A DNA stretch of 64,000 nucleotides from Spongiactinospora sp. TRM90649 (GTDB taxonomy: Bacteria > Actinomycetota > Actinomycetes > Streptosporangiales > Streptosporangiaceae): NCBI RefSeq assembly GCF_029382225.1, contig NZ_JARLTC010000002.1, positions 620,001-684,000 on the forward strand, read 5' to 3'. Below the pieces are notes generated by a model. That model had not been told where the DNA came from and ran no database searches. It was given only the letters and a program-made list of their open reading frames with translations. The translations under genes and the position numbers were made by a program. Positions 53,367 through 61,218 of this stretch are shown piece after piece; within the stretch, counting starts at the first letter, position 1; every line of letters starts with the position of its first letter.

Positions 53367-54199
53367 ACGCTCCGGGCGGCCAGGGAGAGGGCGTCGAGGG
53401 CGTCGCCGGTGCGGGAGTCGGCGGGGAGGTAGACGATGAGGCGTTGTTCGTCGGTGGCGGGCACTTCGAGGCTCTCGTAGGCCAGGTGGAGGTCACCGGC
53501 CTCGGGGTGCGACCAGTGCTCGCGGCCGGTGCGGGCGGGGAGGGCGGCCAGGGCGGCGAAGCGCTCGGCGAACGGCGGGCCCGCCGCGGCGGTGAGCTCC
53601 TCGGCGAGGACGGCTGCCCGGTGGTCGCCGAGCGAGGCGGCGATGCGGAGCGCGGCGGCGCGTTCGTCGGCGACGGCGTTCCAGTCGGGGAACGCGGCAC
53701 GGGCGCGGGGGTCGGTGAAGGTGAACCTGGCCAGGTTGACCGGCTCCGCGTCGAGCAGGCCCAGCGGCCCGGCGAGCCGGTCGAAGCCCGCGGTGCGGGC
53801 CAGCACCTCGCAGGCCTGGTCGATCACCAGGGCCGGGGCGGGTTCGAGCCGGTCGAGCAGCGCCATGACGGTGGGGCGCACCACCTGGACGGGCGGCTCG
53901 CCGCCGCCCTGGCAGGTGGTGCCGGTCATCGCCTTGACCAGCCGGTACAGGTGGACGCGCTCATCGGTGGACAGGCCCAGCACGTCGGCCAGCGCGCCCA
54001 GCACCTCACCGGACGGCCTGCGGTCGCGCCCCTGCTCCAGCCGGGTGAGGTATTCGACGCTGACCCCCGCCAGGGTGGCCAGCTCGGCGCGGCGCAGCCC
54101 CGGGGTACGGCGGCGCGGCCCGCCCGGGATCCCGACGCTGGCCGGCGCCACGGCCTCCCGCCGCGATCGGAGGAACGCCCCCAGCTCGTTTTCTCCCAT
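53363..54199 (-). CDS. XRE-family regulator with MmyB-like ligand domain
   Basis: A 278-residue regulator. The N-terminal helix-turn-helix (about 30-85) reads TPGLRRAELATLAGVSVEYLTRLEQGRDRRPSGEVLGALADVL. The C-terminal about 160 residues form the MmyB-like PAS-related ligand domain (PALVIDQACEVLARTAGFDRLAG, NLARFTFTDPRARAAFPDW, HPEAGDLHLAYESLEVP), known to bind fatty acyl ligands in MmyB. It is divergent from the aldo/keto reductase gene, which it probably controls. Confidence 0.92.
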   Translation of the reverse strand: MGENELGAFLRSRREAVAPASVGIPGGPRRRTPGLRRAELATLAGVSVEYLTRLEQGRDRRPSGEVLGALADVLGLSTDERVHLYRLVKAMTGTTCQGGGEPPVQVVRPTVMALLDRLEPAPALVIDQACEVLARTAGFDRLAGPLGLLDAEPVNLARFTFTDPRARAAFPDWNAVADERAAALRIAASLGDHRAAVLAEELTAAAGPPFAERFAALAALPARTGREHWSHPEAGDLHLAYESLEVPATDEQRLIVYLPADSRTGDALDALSLAARSV

Positions 54200-54320
54200 G
54201 CCGCGAGTCTAATCGTGGCCCTGCGAGGGCCTGTCTCGGCGCGGTCTCCCTCTTCCGGCGAACTCCCGGCAGGCTGGTCGCGGGCGGGATCGGCCCGCCC
54301 GGCAGGGAAAGGAATCCGAG

Positions 54321-55337
54321 TTGCGTTATCGACTCCTCGGCAGGACCGGGATCCGGGTGTCCGAGCTGTTCTTCGGTGCGATGACCTTCTACGAGCGCGG
54401 CGGGGCCGACACGGCGCGCGAGCGGCTCGCCATGCTCGACGCCTACGCCGAGGCCGGGGGGAACGTCATCGACACCGCGTCGGCGTACGGCGAGAGCGAG
54501 GACGTGCTCGGCGACCTGCTCGGTGAGCGACGGGACCGGTTCGTGCTGGCCTCCAAGTACACGCTGTCCCGCGACCAGAGCGACGCGAACGCGGCAGGGA
54601 ACCACCGCAAGAACCTGACCCGCTCGCTGGAGGCCAGCCTGCGGCGGTTGCGGACCGACCACATCGACCTGTTCTGGGTGCACATCTGGGACCGGCACAC
54701 GCCGATCGAGGAGACCATGCGGGCTCTGGACGACGCGGTCCGGTCCGGGAAGATCCTTTCCGTGGGCGTATCCAACATGCCCGCGTGGCTGGTCAGCCGG
54801 GCCAACACGCTCGCCGAGTGGCGCGACTGGACCCCGTTCGCGGGGCTACAGGTGCCCTACAACCTGCTCAACCGCGACATCGAGCGGGAGCTGCTGCCGC
54901 TGGCCAAGGCGTACGGCATGACGGTGGCGGCCTACCATCCGCTCGCGAGCGGGGTGCTGTCGGGGAAGTTCACCGACACCAGCAGGCCCGAGAAGCCCAC
55001 CAGGGTCGATCCGGACTCTCTTACGGCGCGCGACCACGCGGCGGCGCGTGCCGTCCGGAATGCCGCCGCCGGCCTGGGCGTGAGCCCGGCTCAGGTGGCG
55101 ATCGCCTGGCTGCTCTCCCGCTCGCGGAACGTGCACCCGCTGATCGGCTCGGGCGACCCGGCCCAGCTCGCCGACAACCTGGGCGCGGTGGACGTCGAGC
55201 TGCCGGACGAAGTGGCCCGGCGGCTCACGGACGCCGTGGAGTTCGAGGTGGGGTATCCCACCGACTTCGTCTCGGTGGCCGAGGCCGACCCCTGGGTATT
55301 CAGCGAGCCCGCCGCGCGGATCGACGCTGCCCGCTGA
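54321..55337 (+). CDS. Aldo/keto reductase
   Basis: A 338-residue NADPH-dependent aldo/keto reductase. It has the catalytic pattern VIDTASAYGESEDVLGDLL (Asp, Tyr), ASKYTL (Lys) and LFWVHIWDRHTP (His), and a C-terminal NADP-binding SRSRNVHPLIGSGDPAQLADNL. This is the oxidoreductase type often controlled by MmyB-like regulators. The start is TTG at 54321, well placed after AAAGGAATC. It is divergent from the XRE gene by 121 bases. Confidence 0.92.
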   Translation: MRYRLLGRTGIRVSELFFGAMTFYERGGADTARERLAMLDAYAEAGGNVIDTASAYGESEDVLGDLLGERRDRFVLASKYTLSRDQSDANAAGNHRKNLTRSLEASLRRLRTDHIDLFWVHIWDRHTPIEETMRALDDAVRSGKILSVGVSNMPAWLVSRANTLAEWRDWTPFAGLQVPYNLLNRDIERELLPLAKAYGMTVAAYHPLASGVLSGKFTDTSRPEKPTRVDPDSLTARDHAAARAVRNAAAGLGVSPAQVAIAWLLSRSRNVHPLIGSGDPAQLADNLGAVDVELPDEVARRLTDAVEFEVGYPTDFVSVAEADPWVFSEPAARIDAAR

Positions 55338-55395
55338 GTCTTTCCCTTGGTTGGGTGCACGTGCGGGGGGCGAAGCGGCCAACCGAAAATGTATT

Positions 55396-55536
55396 GCGTG
55401 TGGTCCACGGCGAATCTGATGCTGTTGAGCAGCAGAAATTCAGAAATTGAGGCGTGTGGTCAGGCTCATATAGGTTTGACATGATCTGTCATCAAATATC
55501 GCCGATTTTGGTGTTACCGATTATCGGAGATTGACA
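55396..55536 (+). promoter_or_regulatory. AT-richer regulatory region before the cyclitol/nucleoside operon
   Basis: The 236 bases before the PNP gene are clearly less GC-rich than their surroundings. GCGTGTGGTC occurs twice (55396-55405, 55452-55461), and TGACA-N5-TGTCA (55477-55491) is an inverted repeat that includes a TTGACA (55476-55481); a second TTGACA is at 55531-55536. This looks like a regulated promoter region for the downstream operon, but no -10 box at good spacing is certain. Confidence 0.45.
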
Positions 55537-55573
55537 TTCTTTGCAGCAATCGGTCGCTGTAGCGTCCGAAAAT

Positions 55574-56404
55574 ATGCTTGCGACTGATCCTTATGAAGCC
55601 GCTCAGCACGCCGCCGATCACATCAGCCGACGTACCCAGGTGGCCAGGCACCGTGTGGCCGTCGTCCTAGGCACCGGATGGGCCAGCCTGGTCGACCATC
55701 TGGGCAAGATCGTGCACAGCATCCCGATGACCGAGATCCCCGGGTTTCCGGAGATCTCGGTTTCCGGTCATGTCCCCCAAGTCGTCTCGGTCGATGTCGA
55801 CGGCGTGCCGGCCCTGGTGCTACAGGGACGGACGCATCTCTACGAAGGCTATGAACCCCATCAGGTCGTGCACGGTGTGCGCAGTGCCGTCCTGGCCGGG
55901 TGCGACACCGTGGTGATCACGAACGCCGCCGGGGGCATCCGCCCAGGCCTCTCGGTGGGCCAGGCCATACTGATCAGCGACCACGTGAACCTGCTCGGCC
56001 GTTCGCCGCTCACCGGCCCGCCGCCGCCCGAGCCGTACGGCACGCGCTTCCTCGACCTCACCGAGATCTACCAGCCCGAGCTGCGCGACCTCGCGCGCGA
56101 CGCGGACGCCTCGCTGATCGAAGGCGTCTACGGCTCGGTGCCCGGCCCGCACTTCGAGACCCCCGCCGAGGTCCGGATGCTCGCCACGCTCGGCATCGAC
56201 GTGATCGGCATGTCCACCACGCTGGAGGCCATCGCCGCCCACCAGCTCAAGGCGCGGGTCCTCGGTATTTCGGTGGTCACCAACATCGCCGCCGGAATAA
56301 CCGGAAAGGCGGTCGTCCACGAGGAGATCCTGGACGCCGGGGCGAACGCCATGACCGCCGTGGCCCCCGTGATCCGCACCGTGATCGCGGCCCAGCGCGA
56401 TTGA
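55574..56404 (+). CDS. Purine nucleoside phosphorylase
   Basis: A 276-residue trimeric-type (PNP-II) phosphorylase that splits purine nucleosides with phosphate into base and pentose 1-phosphate, or runs in reverse. Signatures: VVLGTGWASLVDHLGK (phosphate loop), SGHVPQVV, LQGRTHLYEGY, VITNAAGGIRPGL, PGPHFETPAEVR, IGMSTTLEAIAA (the purine-site VGMS is IGMS) and SVVTNIAAGI. ATG at 55574 gives a family-like N-terminus; TTG at 55541 is an alternative with 11 more residues. It opens the right-end operon; its role could be salvage, or joining purine to a sugar 1-phosphate. Confidence 0.9.
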   Translation: MLATDPYEAAQHAADHISRRTQVARHRVAVVLGTGWASLVDHLGKIVHSIPMTEIPGFPEISVSGHVPQVVSVDVDGVPALVLQGRTHLYEGYEPHQVVHGVRSAVLAGCDTVVITNAAGGIRPGLSVGQAILISDHVNLLGRSPLTGPPPPEPYGTRFLDLTEIYQPELRDLARDADASLIEGVYGSVPGPHFETPAEVRMLATLGIDVIGMSTTLEAIAAHQLKARVLGISVVTNIAAGITGKAVVHEEILDAGANAMTAVAPVIRTVIAAQRD

Positions 56405-56445
56405 ACCAGGCCATTGCGCGAATCGGGGAGTCAAGAGGAGAGTTC

Positions 56446-57474
56446 ATGCGTGCTGCGGTCGTCGGCACCGGATTCGGTGCCGCCCATCTCGCCTGGCTGC
56501 GCGAATGTGCGGAGATCCGGATAGGCGCTCTATCCTATCGATCCACTAAATCCCGGGCAGTTGATCTCGCCGCCCGATTCGAGGTCCCCGAGATCACTCC
56601 GGACGCGTCGCAGCTCGCCCGATCCGATGACATCGATCTGCTCGTCATCACCTCCCCGCCGGACACCCACGCCGCACTCGCGGTGGCCGTGCTGGAACGG
56701 GGCGGGGCCGTGCTGTGCGAGAAGCCCCTCGCGCACACGGTCGCCGACGCCGAGGCGATGGCGCGGGCCGCCGACCGGCCGGGAGCGCGGGCGGGCGTCG
56801 TGTTCCAGTGGCGGGAGAACCCGGCGTTCCAGGCGGCCCGTGAGCACGCGCTCGGCGGCGACCTGGGCGAGCCGTACTTCGTGGACGTCGCCTTCCACCA
56901 CGACTTCATGGCGGACGGCCGCACCCCGTGGCCGTGGCGGCACGACCCGGGCGTCGCCGGTGCCGGGGCGCTCGGCGACCTCGGGGCGCACGCCTTCGAC
57001 CTGCTGCGCTGGACCACCGGGCGGGAGTGGTCGGTGACCTCGGCCGTCCGCCGGGCCCCGGTCGTACGCACCGGCCCCGCCGGTGAGCCGATCGCCGCGC
57101 GGACCGACGACATCGCCGACTGCCGACTGACCGCCGGCGACGGGCTGCCCGCCAGGGTGCTGGTCTCCCGGGTGTCCACCGGGCTGCGGCGGTTCTCGAT
57201 CACCATCGCGGGTTCGCGGGGCACGCTGCACGCCGAGGCCGATCCCACCGACGGGTCCGGGTTCCTGCGCGCGGGCGCGGGGCCCAGGCGCGACCACCCG
57301 CCGACCGGGATGAACCCCTATCCCCGCCTGATACGCGCCTTCGCCGGAGCGGCCGAGCCCGTGCCCGGCTTCGCCGACGGCCTCGCCGTCCAGCGACTCA
57401 TCGACCGAGCGGTGAACGGAGACCAGGCAACGGTGAACGGAGAACAGGGAACATGGACGTCAGCGGACCGGTGA
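56446..57474 (+). CDS. Gfo/Idh/MocA-family dehydrogenase
   Basis: A 342-residue NAD(P)-dependent dehydrogenase: Rossmann GTGFGAAHL at the N-terminus, DLLVITSPPDTHAALA, the family hallmark LCEKPLAHT with the catalytic Lys, and GALGDLGAHAFDLLRW with the active-site His. Relatives oxidise sugars, inositols or aminocyclitols. ATG at 56446 has AGAGGAG upstream. The C-terminus contains a 21-bp in-frame tandem duplication (VNGDQAT, VNGEQGT), and the last 22 bases overlap the next gene. In this operon it is a good candidate for oxidation of a cyclitol phosphate. Confidence 0.9.
   Translation: MRAAVVGTGFGAAHLAWLRECAEIRIGALSYRSTKSRAVDLAARFEVPEITPDASQLARSDDIDLLVITSPPDTHAALAVAVLERGGAVLCEKPLAHTVADAEAMARAADRPGARAGVVFQWRENPAFQAAREHALGGDLGEPYFVDVAFHHDFMADGRTPWPWRHDPGVAGAGALGDLGAHAFDLLRWTTGREWSVTSAVRRAPVVRTGPAGEPIAARTDDIADCRLTAGDGLPARVLVSRVSTGLRRFSITIAGSRGTLHAEADPTDGSGFLRAGAGPRRDHPPTGMNPYPRLIRAFAGAAEPVPGFADGLAVQRLIDRAVNGDQATVNGEQGTWTSADR
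57411..57452 (+). repeat. 21-bp tandem duplication at a gene junction
   Basis: GGTGAACGGAGACCAGG (57411-57427) recurs as GGTGAACGGAGAACAGG (57432-57448), period 21 bases, so the dehydrogenase frame is kept. Each copy carries an ACGGAGA that resembles a ribosome binding site; the second copy is the one used by the gene starting at 57453. Confidence 0.75.
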
Positions 57475-58526
57475 GGCTGGCCGTCGCGGGGGTGGGCAAC
57501 AACATCTCGGCCCTCCTCCAGGGCGTTCACCTCTACCGCGAAATGATCGGGAAGACCGGCGAGGACGGCCTGCCGGGCATCCGCCGCCCCAGGATCGGCG
57601 GCATCGGCGTGGGCGACGTGCGGTTCGTCGCCGCCTACGACGTGCACCCCGGCAAGATCGGCCAGGATCTACGTGAGGGCGCGTTCGCCCCGCCGAACAA
57701 CTATCCGGCCCTGGACGTCGAGGTGCCCCCGCAGGGCGTCCAGGTGGAGAAGGGCATCGACGCCCAGACCGGCGAGGGCGCCGAGCGCGTGGTCAAGTCG
57801 CTGGCCGACGCGGGCGCGGAGGTGCTGCTGTACTCCCTGCCCACCGGCCTGCAACGGGCCGCCGACGCCTACGCCCAGGCGGCGGTGGACGCCGGGGTGG
57901 CCTTCGTCAACTGCACACCGGAACCGGTCGCGCGAAACCCGGAGACGATGGCCAGGTTCGAGGCGGCCGGGCTGCCGCTGGTGGGCGACGACCTGGCCAG
58001 CCACCTGGGCGCGTCCGTCGTGCACCGCACCCTGCTCATCCTGCTCGCCGAGCGCGGCCTCACCCTGAACAGCTCCTACCAGCTCAACTTCGGCGGCAAC
58101 GAGGACTTCAGGAACCTGCGCGACCACGGCGGGAGCAAGCGGCAGTCCAAGCTGAACGCGCTGGCCGCCGGGCAGGTCGTGCTCGACGCCGTCGAGGTGA
58201 TCCCGTCGGCCGGGCACATCGCCCACCTGCGCGACAACAAGGTGGCCGTGATCAACATCGAGGCGGTGGGCTGGGCGGGCACCCCGATCTCGGTCGACCT
58301 CAAGCTCAAGGTGCAGGACTCCAGCAACGCGGCCGGTGTGATCATCGACCTGATCCGGATCGCGGGCGTGTGCCGGAGGCTGGGCCTGGCGGGCTTCCCG
58401 GCCGCCGCCGCGACGGTGCTGAAGTCGCCGGCGGGCGGGCACGTCAAACCGGAGGCCGCCGAGGCGGCCTGCGCCGAACTCGACCGGCTCGCGAACCTGA
58501 AGGCGGGAGGGCCGGTGCGCCGATGA
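57453..58526 (+). CDS. myo-Inositol-1-phosphate synthase homologue
   Basis: A 357-residue protein of the Ino1 family, which cyclises glucose 6-phosphate through bound NAD. NAD-binding AVAGVGNNISALLQG is at the N-terminus. Residues known to matter in mycobacterial Ino1 are kept in context: FVNCTPE, LPLVGDDLASHLGASVVHR, NFGGNEDFRNL, SKRQSK, the DNK lysine (LRDNKVAVI), KLKVQDSSNAAGVIID and the late lysine VLKSPAGG. The rest is clearly divergent from primary-metabolism Ino1, as expected of a pathway-specific paralogue. Such a paralogue makes a five-membered cyclitol phosphate in aristeromycin biosynthesis. It overlaps both neighbours. Confidence 0.9.
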   Translation: MDVSGPVRLAVAGVGNNISALLQGVHLYREMIGKTGEDGLPGIRRPRIGGIGVGDVRFVAAYDVHPGKIGQDLREGAFAPPNNYPALDVEVPPQGVQVEKGIDAQTGEGAERVVKSLADAGAEVLLYSLPTGLQRAADAYAQAAVDAGVAFVNCTPEPVARNPETMARFEAAGLPLVGDDLASHLGASVVHRTLLILLAERGLTLNSSYQLNFGGNEDFRNLRDHGGSKRQSKLNALAAGQVVLDAVEVIPSAGHIAHLRDNKVAVINIEAVGWAGTPISVDLKLKVQDSSNAAGVIIDLIRIAGVCRRLGLAGFPAAAATVLKSPAGGHVKPEAAEAACAELDRLANLKAGGPVRR

Positions 58527-59149
58527 CCGCGACGACCCCGGCTGAGATCCGGACCGAGACCAGGACCCACATCGTCCTGCTCGCCTATCCGGGGGTGGAC
58601 GAACTCGACCTCTTCGGGGCGTACGCGCCACTAGTGAAGGCCGCCCGCTACGCCGCGGACGGCCACGAGCTGGCGGTGACGATCGTCGCCGCCGACCCGG
58701 AGATCGTCTGCGGCGGCGGCGCGGCCGTGCGGCGGCAGGCCGGGCTGGAGGCGGCCACCGGCGCGGCGGCGCTGGTGGTGCCGGGCGGGGCCGGGGCGCG
58801 CGAGGCGGCGAGGGACGAGCGCACGCTCTCGGCCGTACGGCACGCCTACGAGGACGGCGCGCTGGTGTACTCGATCTGCTCCGGCGCGTTCCTGCTCGCC
58901 GCCGCCGGGCTGACCGGCACCGGGAGGGTGTCCGTGCACGCCGCCAAACGGGCCCTGCTCGCGGCGGAGATCGGCCACGAACCGGCCTGCGGCCTGGTGC
59001 GCCAGGACCGGATCGTCTCCATCGGCGGCCGGGACGAGCCGGGCGTGAAGGCGGTGTCGATCGCCTTCCAGCTCCTGCGCGACCTGGCTCCGGAGACGGT
59101 CGAGGCGGTGGCGGCCCGCCTGGAGGTCGTCCCCGGAGAACCCGTATGA
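58523..59149 (+). CDS. DJ-1/PfpI-family protein
   Basis: A 208-residue class I glutamine amidotransferase-like fold. VLLAYPGVDELDLFGAY, LVVPGGAGAREAARD and the nucleophile elbow YSICSGAFLLAAAGL (Cys about 117) are typical of the PfpI/isonitrile hydratase branch, with VSVHAA where relatives have THW. It could be a hydratase, deglycase or lyase acting on a pathway intermediate. The ATG overlaps the stop of the Ino1-like gene (ATGA), so it belongs to the pathway operon. Confidence 0.86.
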   Translation: MTATTPAEIRTETRTHIVLLAYPGVDELDLFGAYAPLVKAARYAADGHELAVTIVAADPEIVCGGGAAVRRQAGLEAATGAAALVVPGGAGAREAARDERTLSAVRHAYEDGALVYSICSGAFLLAAAGLTGTGRVSVHAAKRALLAAEIGHEPACGLVRQDRIVSIGGRDEPGVKAVSIAFQLLRDLAPETVEAVAARLEVVPGEPV

Positions 59150-59168
59150 GCACCCGCAAGAGAACCGC

Positions 59169-59897
59169 ATGAGCGACGACCGGATCGTGGTCACCGGGGC
59201 GGGCCGGGGCATCGGGCGGGCGACCGCCGTGCGGCTGGCCCGCCACGGTCACGACGTCGCGCTGTGGGCGCGCACCGAGGCCGACCTGGCCGCGGCGAAC
59301 GACGAGATCACCCGGACCGGCGGACGCGCCCGGCACCGGGTGGTCGACGTCGCCGACCCGGACGCGGTGGCGGACGCGGCCGGCGATCTCGCGGCGGACG
59401 GCCCGCTGCGCGCCCTGGTGGTCAACGCCGGGGGCGGTCGCTGGCGGCCGTTCTCCGAGCTGACCGCGCAGGAGTGGCGGGCCACCCTCGCCACCAACCT
59501 GGACGGCGCGTTCCACGTGCTGCGCGCGCTGCTGCCGTCACTCGCCGGGCACGAGCACGCCCAGGTGATCGTGGTCGGCTCCGACTCCTCCCTCTATCCC
59601 TTTCCCGGCCGGGCGCACTACTGCGCGTCCAAGGCGGCGCTGCGGTCGCTCGCCGAGACGTTCCGCGCCGAGGTCCGCCCGCTCGGCGTGCGGGTGACGA
59701 CGCTGCTGCCCAGCCGGGTGGACACGCACTTCGGCGGGCGCGTCCCCGGTGACCGGCCGGGGGCGCTGTCCGCGGAGGACGTCGCCGACGTCATCCGGTT
59801 CGTCATCGACCTGCCGCCCCATGTGGAACTGCGCGAGCTGCGGCTGAGCGCGATCACCGAGACCTACGGACCATTCCAGGAAGGAGCGGCGCGATGA
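59169..59897 (+). CDS. Short-chain dehydrogenase/reductase
   Basis: A 242-residue classical SDR: VTGAGRGIGRATAVRLA, ALWARTEADL (Arg after strand 2 favours NADP), VVNAGGGRW, NLDGAF, catalytic Ser in IVVGSDSSLYPFPGRAHYCASKAAL with Tyr and Lys, and the LPSRVDTHF loop. It resembles 3-ketoacyl reductase-like sugar or cyclitol reductases. It starts 19 bases after the DJ-1 gene and overlaps the RidA gene start. It is a second redox enzyme for the pathway beside the Gfo/Idh/MocA protein. Confidence 0.9.
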   Translation: MSDDRIVVTGAGRGIGRATAVRLARHGHDVALWARTEADLAAANDEITRTGGRARHRVVDVADPDAVADAAGDLAADGPLRALVVNAGGGRWRPFSELTAQEWRATLATNLDGAFHVLRALLPSLAGHEHAQVIVVGSDSSLYPFPGRAHYCASKAALRSLAETFRAEVRPLGVRVTTLLPSRVDTHFGGRVPGDRPGALSAEDVADVIRFVIDLPPHVELRELRLSAITETYGPFQEGAAR

Positions 59898-60307
59898 CGG
59901 CGACGCCCGCGCACGAGGCGATCCTGCCCCCGGGACACAGCAAGCCGATCGGGCGGTACTCCCCCGCGATCCGCGTGCCGGTCGGCACCGGCTCGCTGGT
60001 CTTCGTCTCCGGCCAGGTGGCCACGGACGCGGCCGGGGGCGTCATCGGCCGCGACGACGCCGGGGCGCAGGCCGAGGCGGTCTTCGAGCGGCTGCGCCAG
60101 GTGCTGGCGGGCGCGGGGGGCGATCTGCGGCACCTGGTCAGCCTGATCATCTACCTGACGGACATGTCGGATTTCCGGGCGGTGTCCGCCGTCCGTGACC
60201 GGCTGCTCGCCGACCCCGCGCCGAGCAGCACCCTGGTCGAGGTGTCCCGGCTGGCCGAGCCGGGCATCCGCGTCGAGATCAGCGGCGTCGCCCACATCGC
60301 CCCATGA
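59894..60307 (+). CDS. RidA-fold protein lacking the canonical arginine
   Basis: A 137-residue YjgF/RidA protein with LVFVSGQVATDAAG, AVFERLRQVLAGAGGDLRHLVSLIIYLTDM and VEVSRLAEPGIRVEISGVAHI. Enamine/imine deaminases have an Arg in the segment ARSCVEV; here it is SSTLVEV, so the catalytic Arg is missing and deaminase activity is doubtful. Related subfamilies serve in biosynthetic clusters as cyclases, isomerases or hydrolases. ATG overlaps the SDR stop and its stop overlaps the PfkB gene. Confidence 0.88.
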   Translation: MTATPAHEAILPPGHSKPIGRYSPAIRVPVGTGSLVFVSGQVATDAAGGVIGRDDAGAQAEAVFERLRQVLAGAGGDLRHLVSLIIYLTDMSDFRAVSAVRDRLLADPAPSSTLVEVSRLAEPGIRVEISGVAHIAP

Positions 60308-61218
60308 TCCCCCGGCCCCGGCCGAGCGGCCTGCGCTTCCTCGTCGTGGGCTCGCTCAACGCCGACTACATCCTGCACGCCGGTCACCTGCCGGAGGACG
60401 ACGGCTCCACGACCGTCCGCGTGGTCACGGCGTACGGCGGGCACGCGGGCAACTGCGCGGGCGCGCTGGCCCGCCTGGGCGCGTCGGCCGCCGTCCTCGG
60501 CGCGGTCGGCGACGACGCCGACGGCACCGGCATCCTGGCCGACCTGACCGCACTCGGCGTCACGACCCGGCACGTGCGCCGCTGCGCCGCGCCCACCGGG
60601 CGGGTGTTCATCCCCACCTCGCCGACCAAGCGCTACATGCTGATGGAACGCGGCGCGAACGCCGAGCCGACCCCCGCCGACCTGGCCGCCGTCGATCCGT
60701 CCGAGGTGAACGGCGTGCTGGTGTTCGACCCGCCCCGCGCGGTGATCGAGGCCGTCGCCGCCTGGGCCGACGGAGCCGCCCGGCGTCCGCTGCTCTGCTG
60801 GAACCCCGGCGGCATCTACAGCTCCCCCGAGTTCCTGCCGCTGGCCCGGGGGGACTTCGACACCGTCGTGGTCAACCGCGACGAGCACCGGCTGATGTAC
60901 GGCAAGGCCATCGCCCGCCCCGGGCACGAGTGGGTGCTCACCAGGGGCGCGGCGGGCTCGGCCCTGCTGGAGCCGGAGTTCGCCGAGGAACCGGCGTTCG
61001 CGCTGCCCGCCGTCGATCCCACCGGGGCGGGCGACGCGTTCTGCGCGGCGCTGGCCGTCGCCCGGCTGAGCGGGCTCGCCCCGCACGACCGCCTCCGGTT
61101 CGCCAACGCGGTCGGCGGCCTGGCCACCCTCGGGCCGGGCGCACGCGGCGCACTGCCCACCCTGGACGAGGCCCTGGCCTGCGCCGACAAGCGCCCGTCC
61201 AGCAGGGCGGCGCGGTGA
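60304..61218 (+). CDS. PfkB-family carbohydrate kinase
   Basis: A 304-residue ribokinase-like kinase. It has an N-terminal substrate-binding strand LRFLVVGSLNADYILHAGHLP, GGHAGNCAGALARLGASAAVLGAVGDD (PfkB signature 1) and the anion hole/catalytic Asp in VDPTGAGDAFCAAL (signature 2). The substrate is probably a sugar, nucleoside or cyclitol. Translation is coupled on both sides (ATGA before, GTGA after). In a carbocyclic sugar pathway it would phosphorylate a ring hydroxyl. Confidence 0.92.
   Translation: MIPRPRPSGLRFLVVGSLNADYILHAGHLPEDDGSTTVRVVTAYGGHAGNCAGALARLGASAAVLGAVGDDADGTGILADLTALGVTTRHVRRCAAPTGRVFIPTSPTKRYMLMERGANAEPTPADLAAVDPSEVNGVLVFDPPRAVIEAVAAWADGAARRPLLCWNPGGIYSSPEFLPLARGDFDTVVVNRDEHRLMYGKAIARPGHEWVLTRGAAGSALLEPEFAEEPAFALPAVDPTGAGDAFCAALAVARLSGLAPHDRLRFANAVGGLATLGPGARGALPTLDEALACADKRPSSRAAR

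Noticed and set aside
55541..55573. TTG start for purine nucleoside phosphorylase at 55541
   Set aside because: It has no ribosome binding site, and family members begin close to the ATG at 55574; kept only as an alternative.
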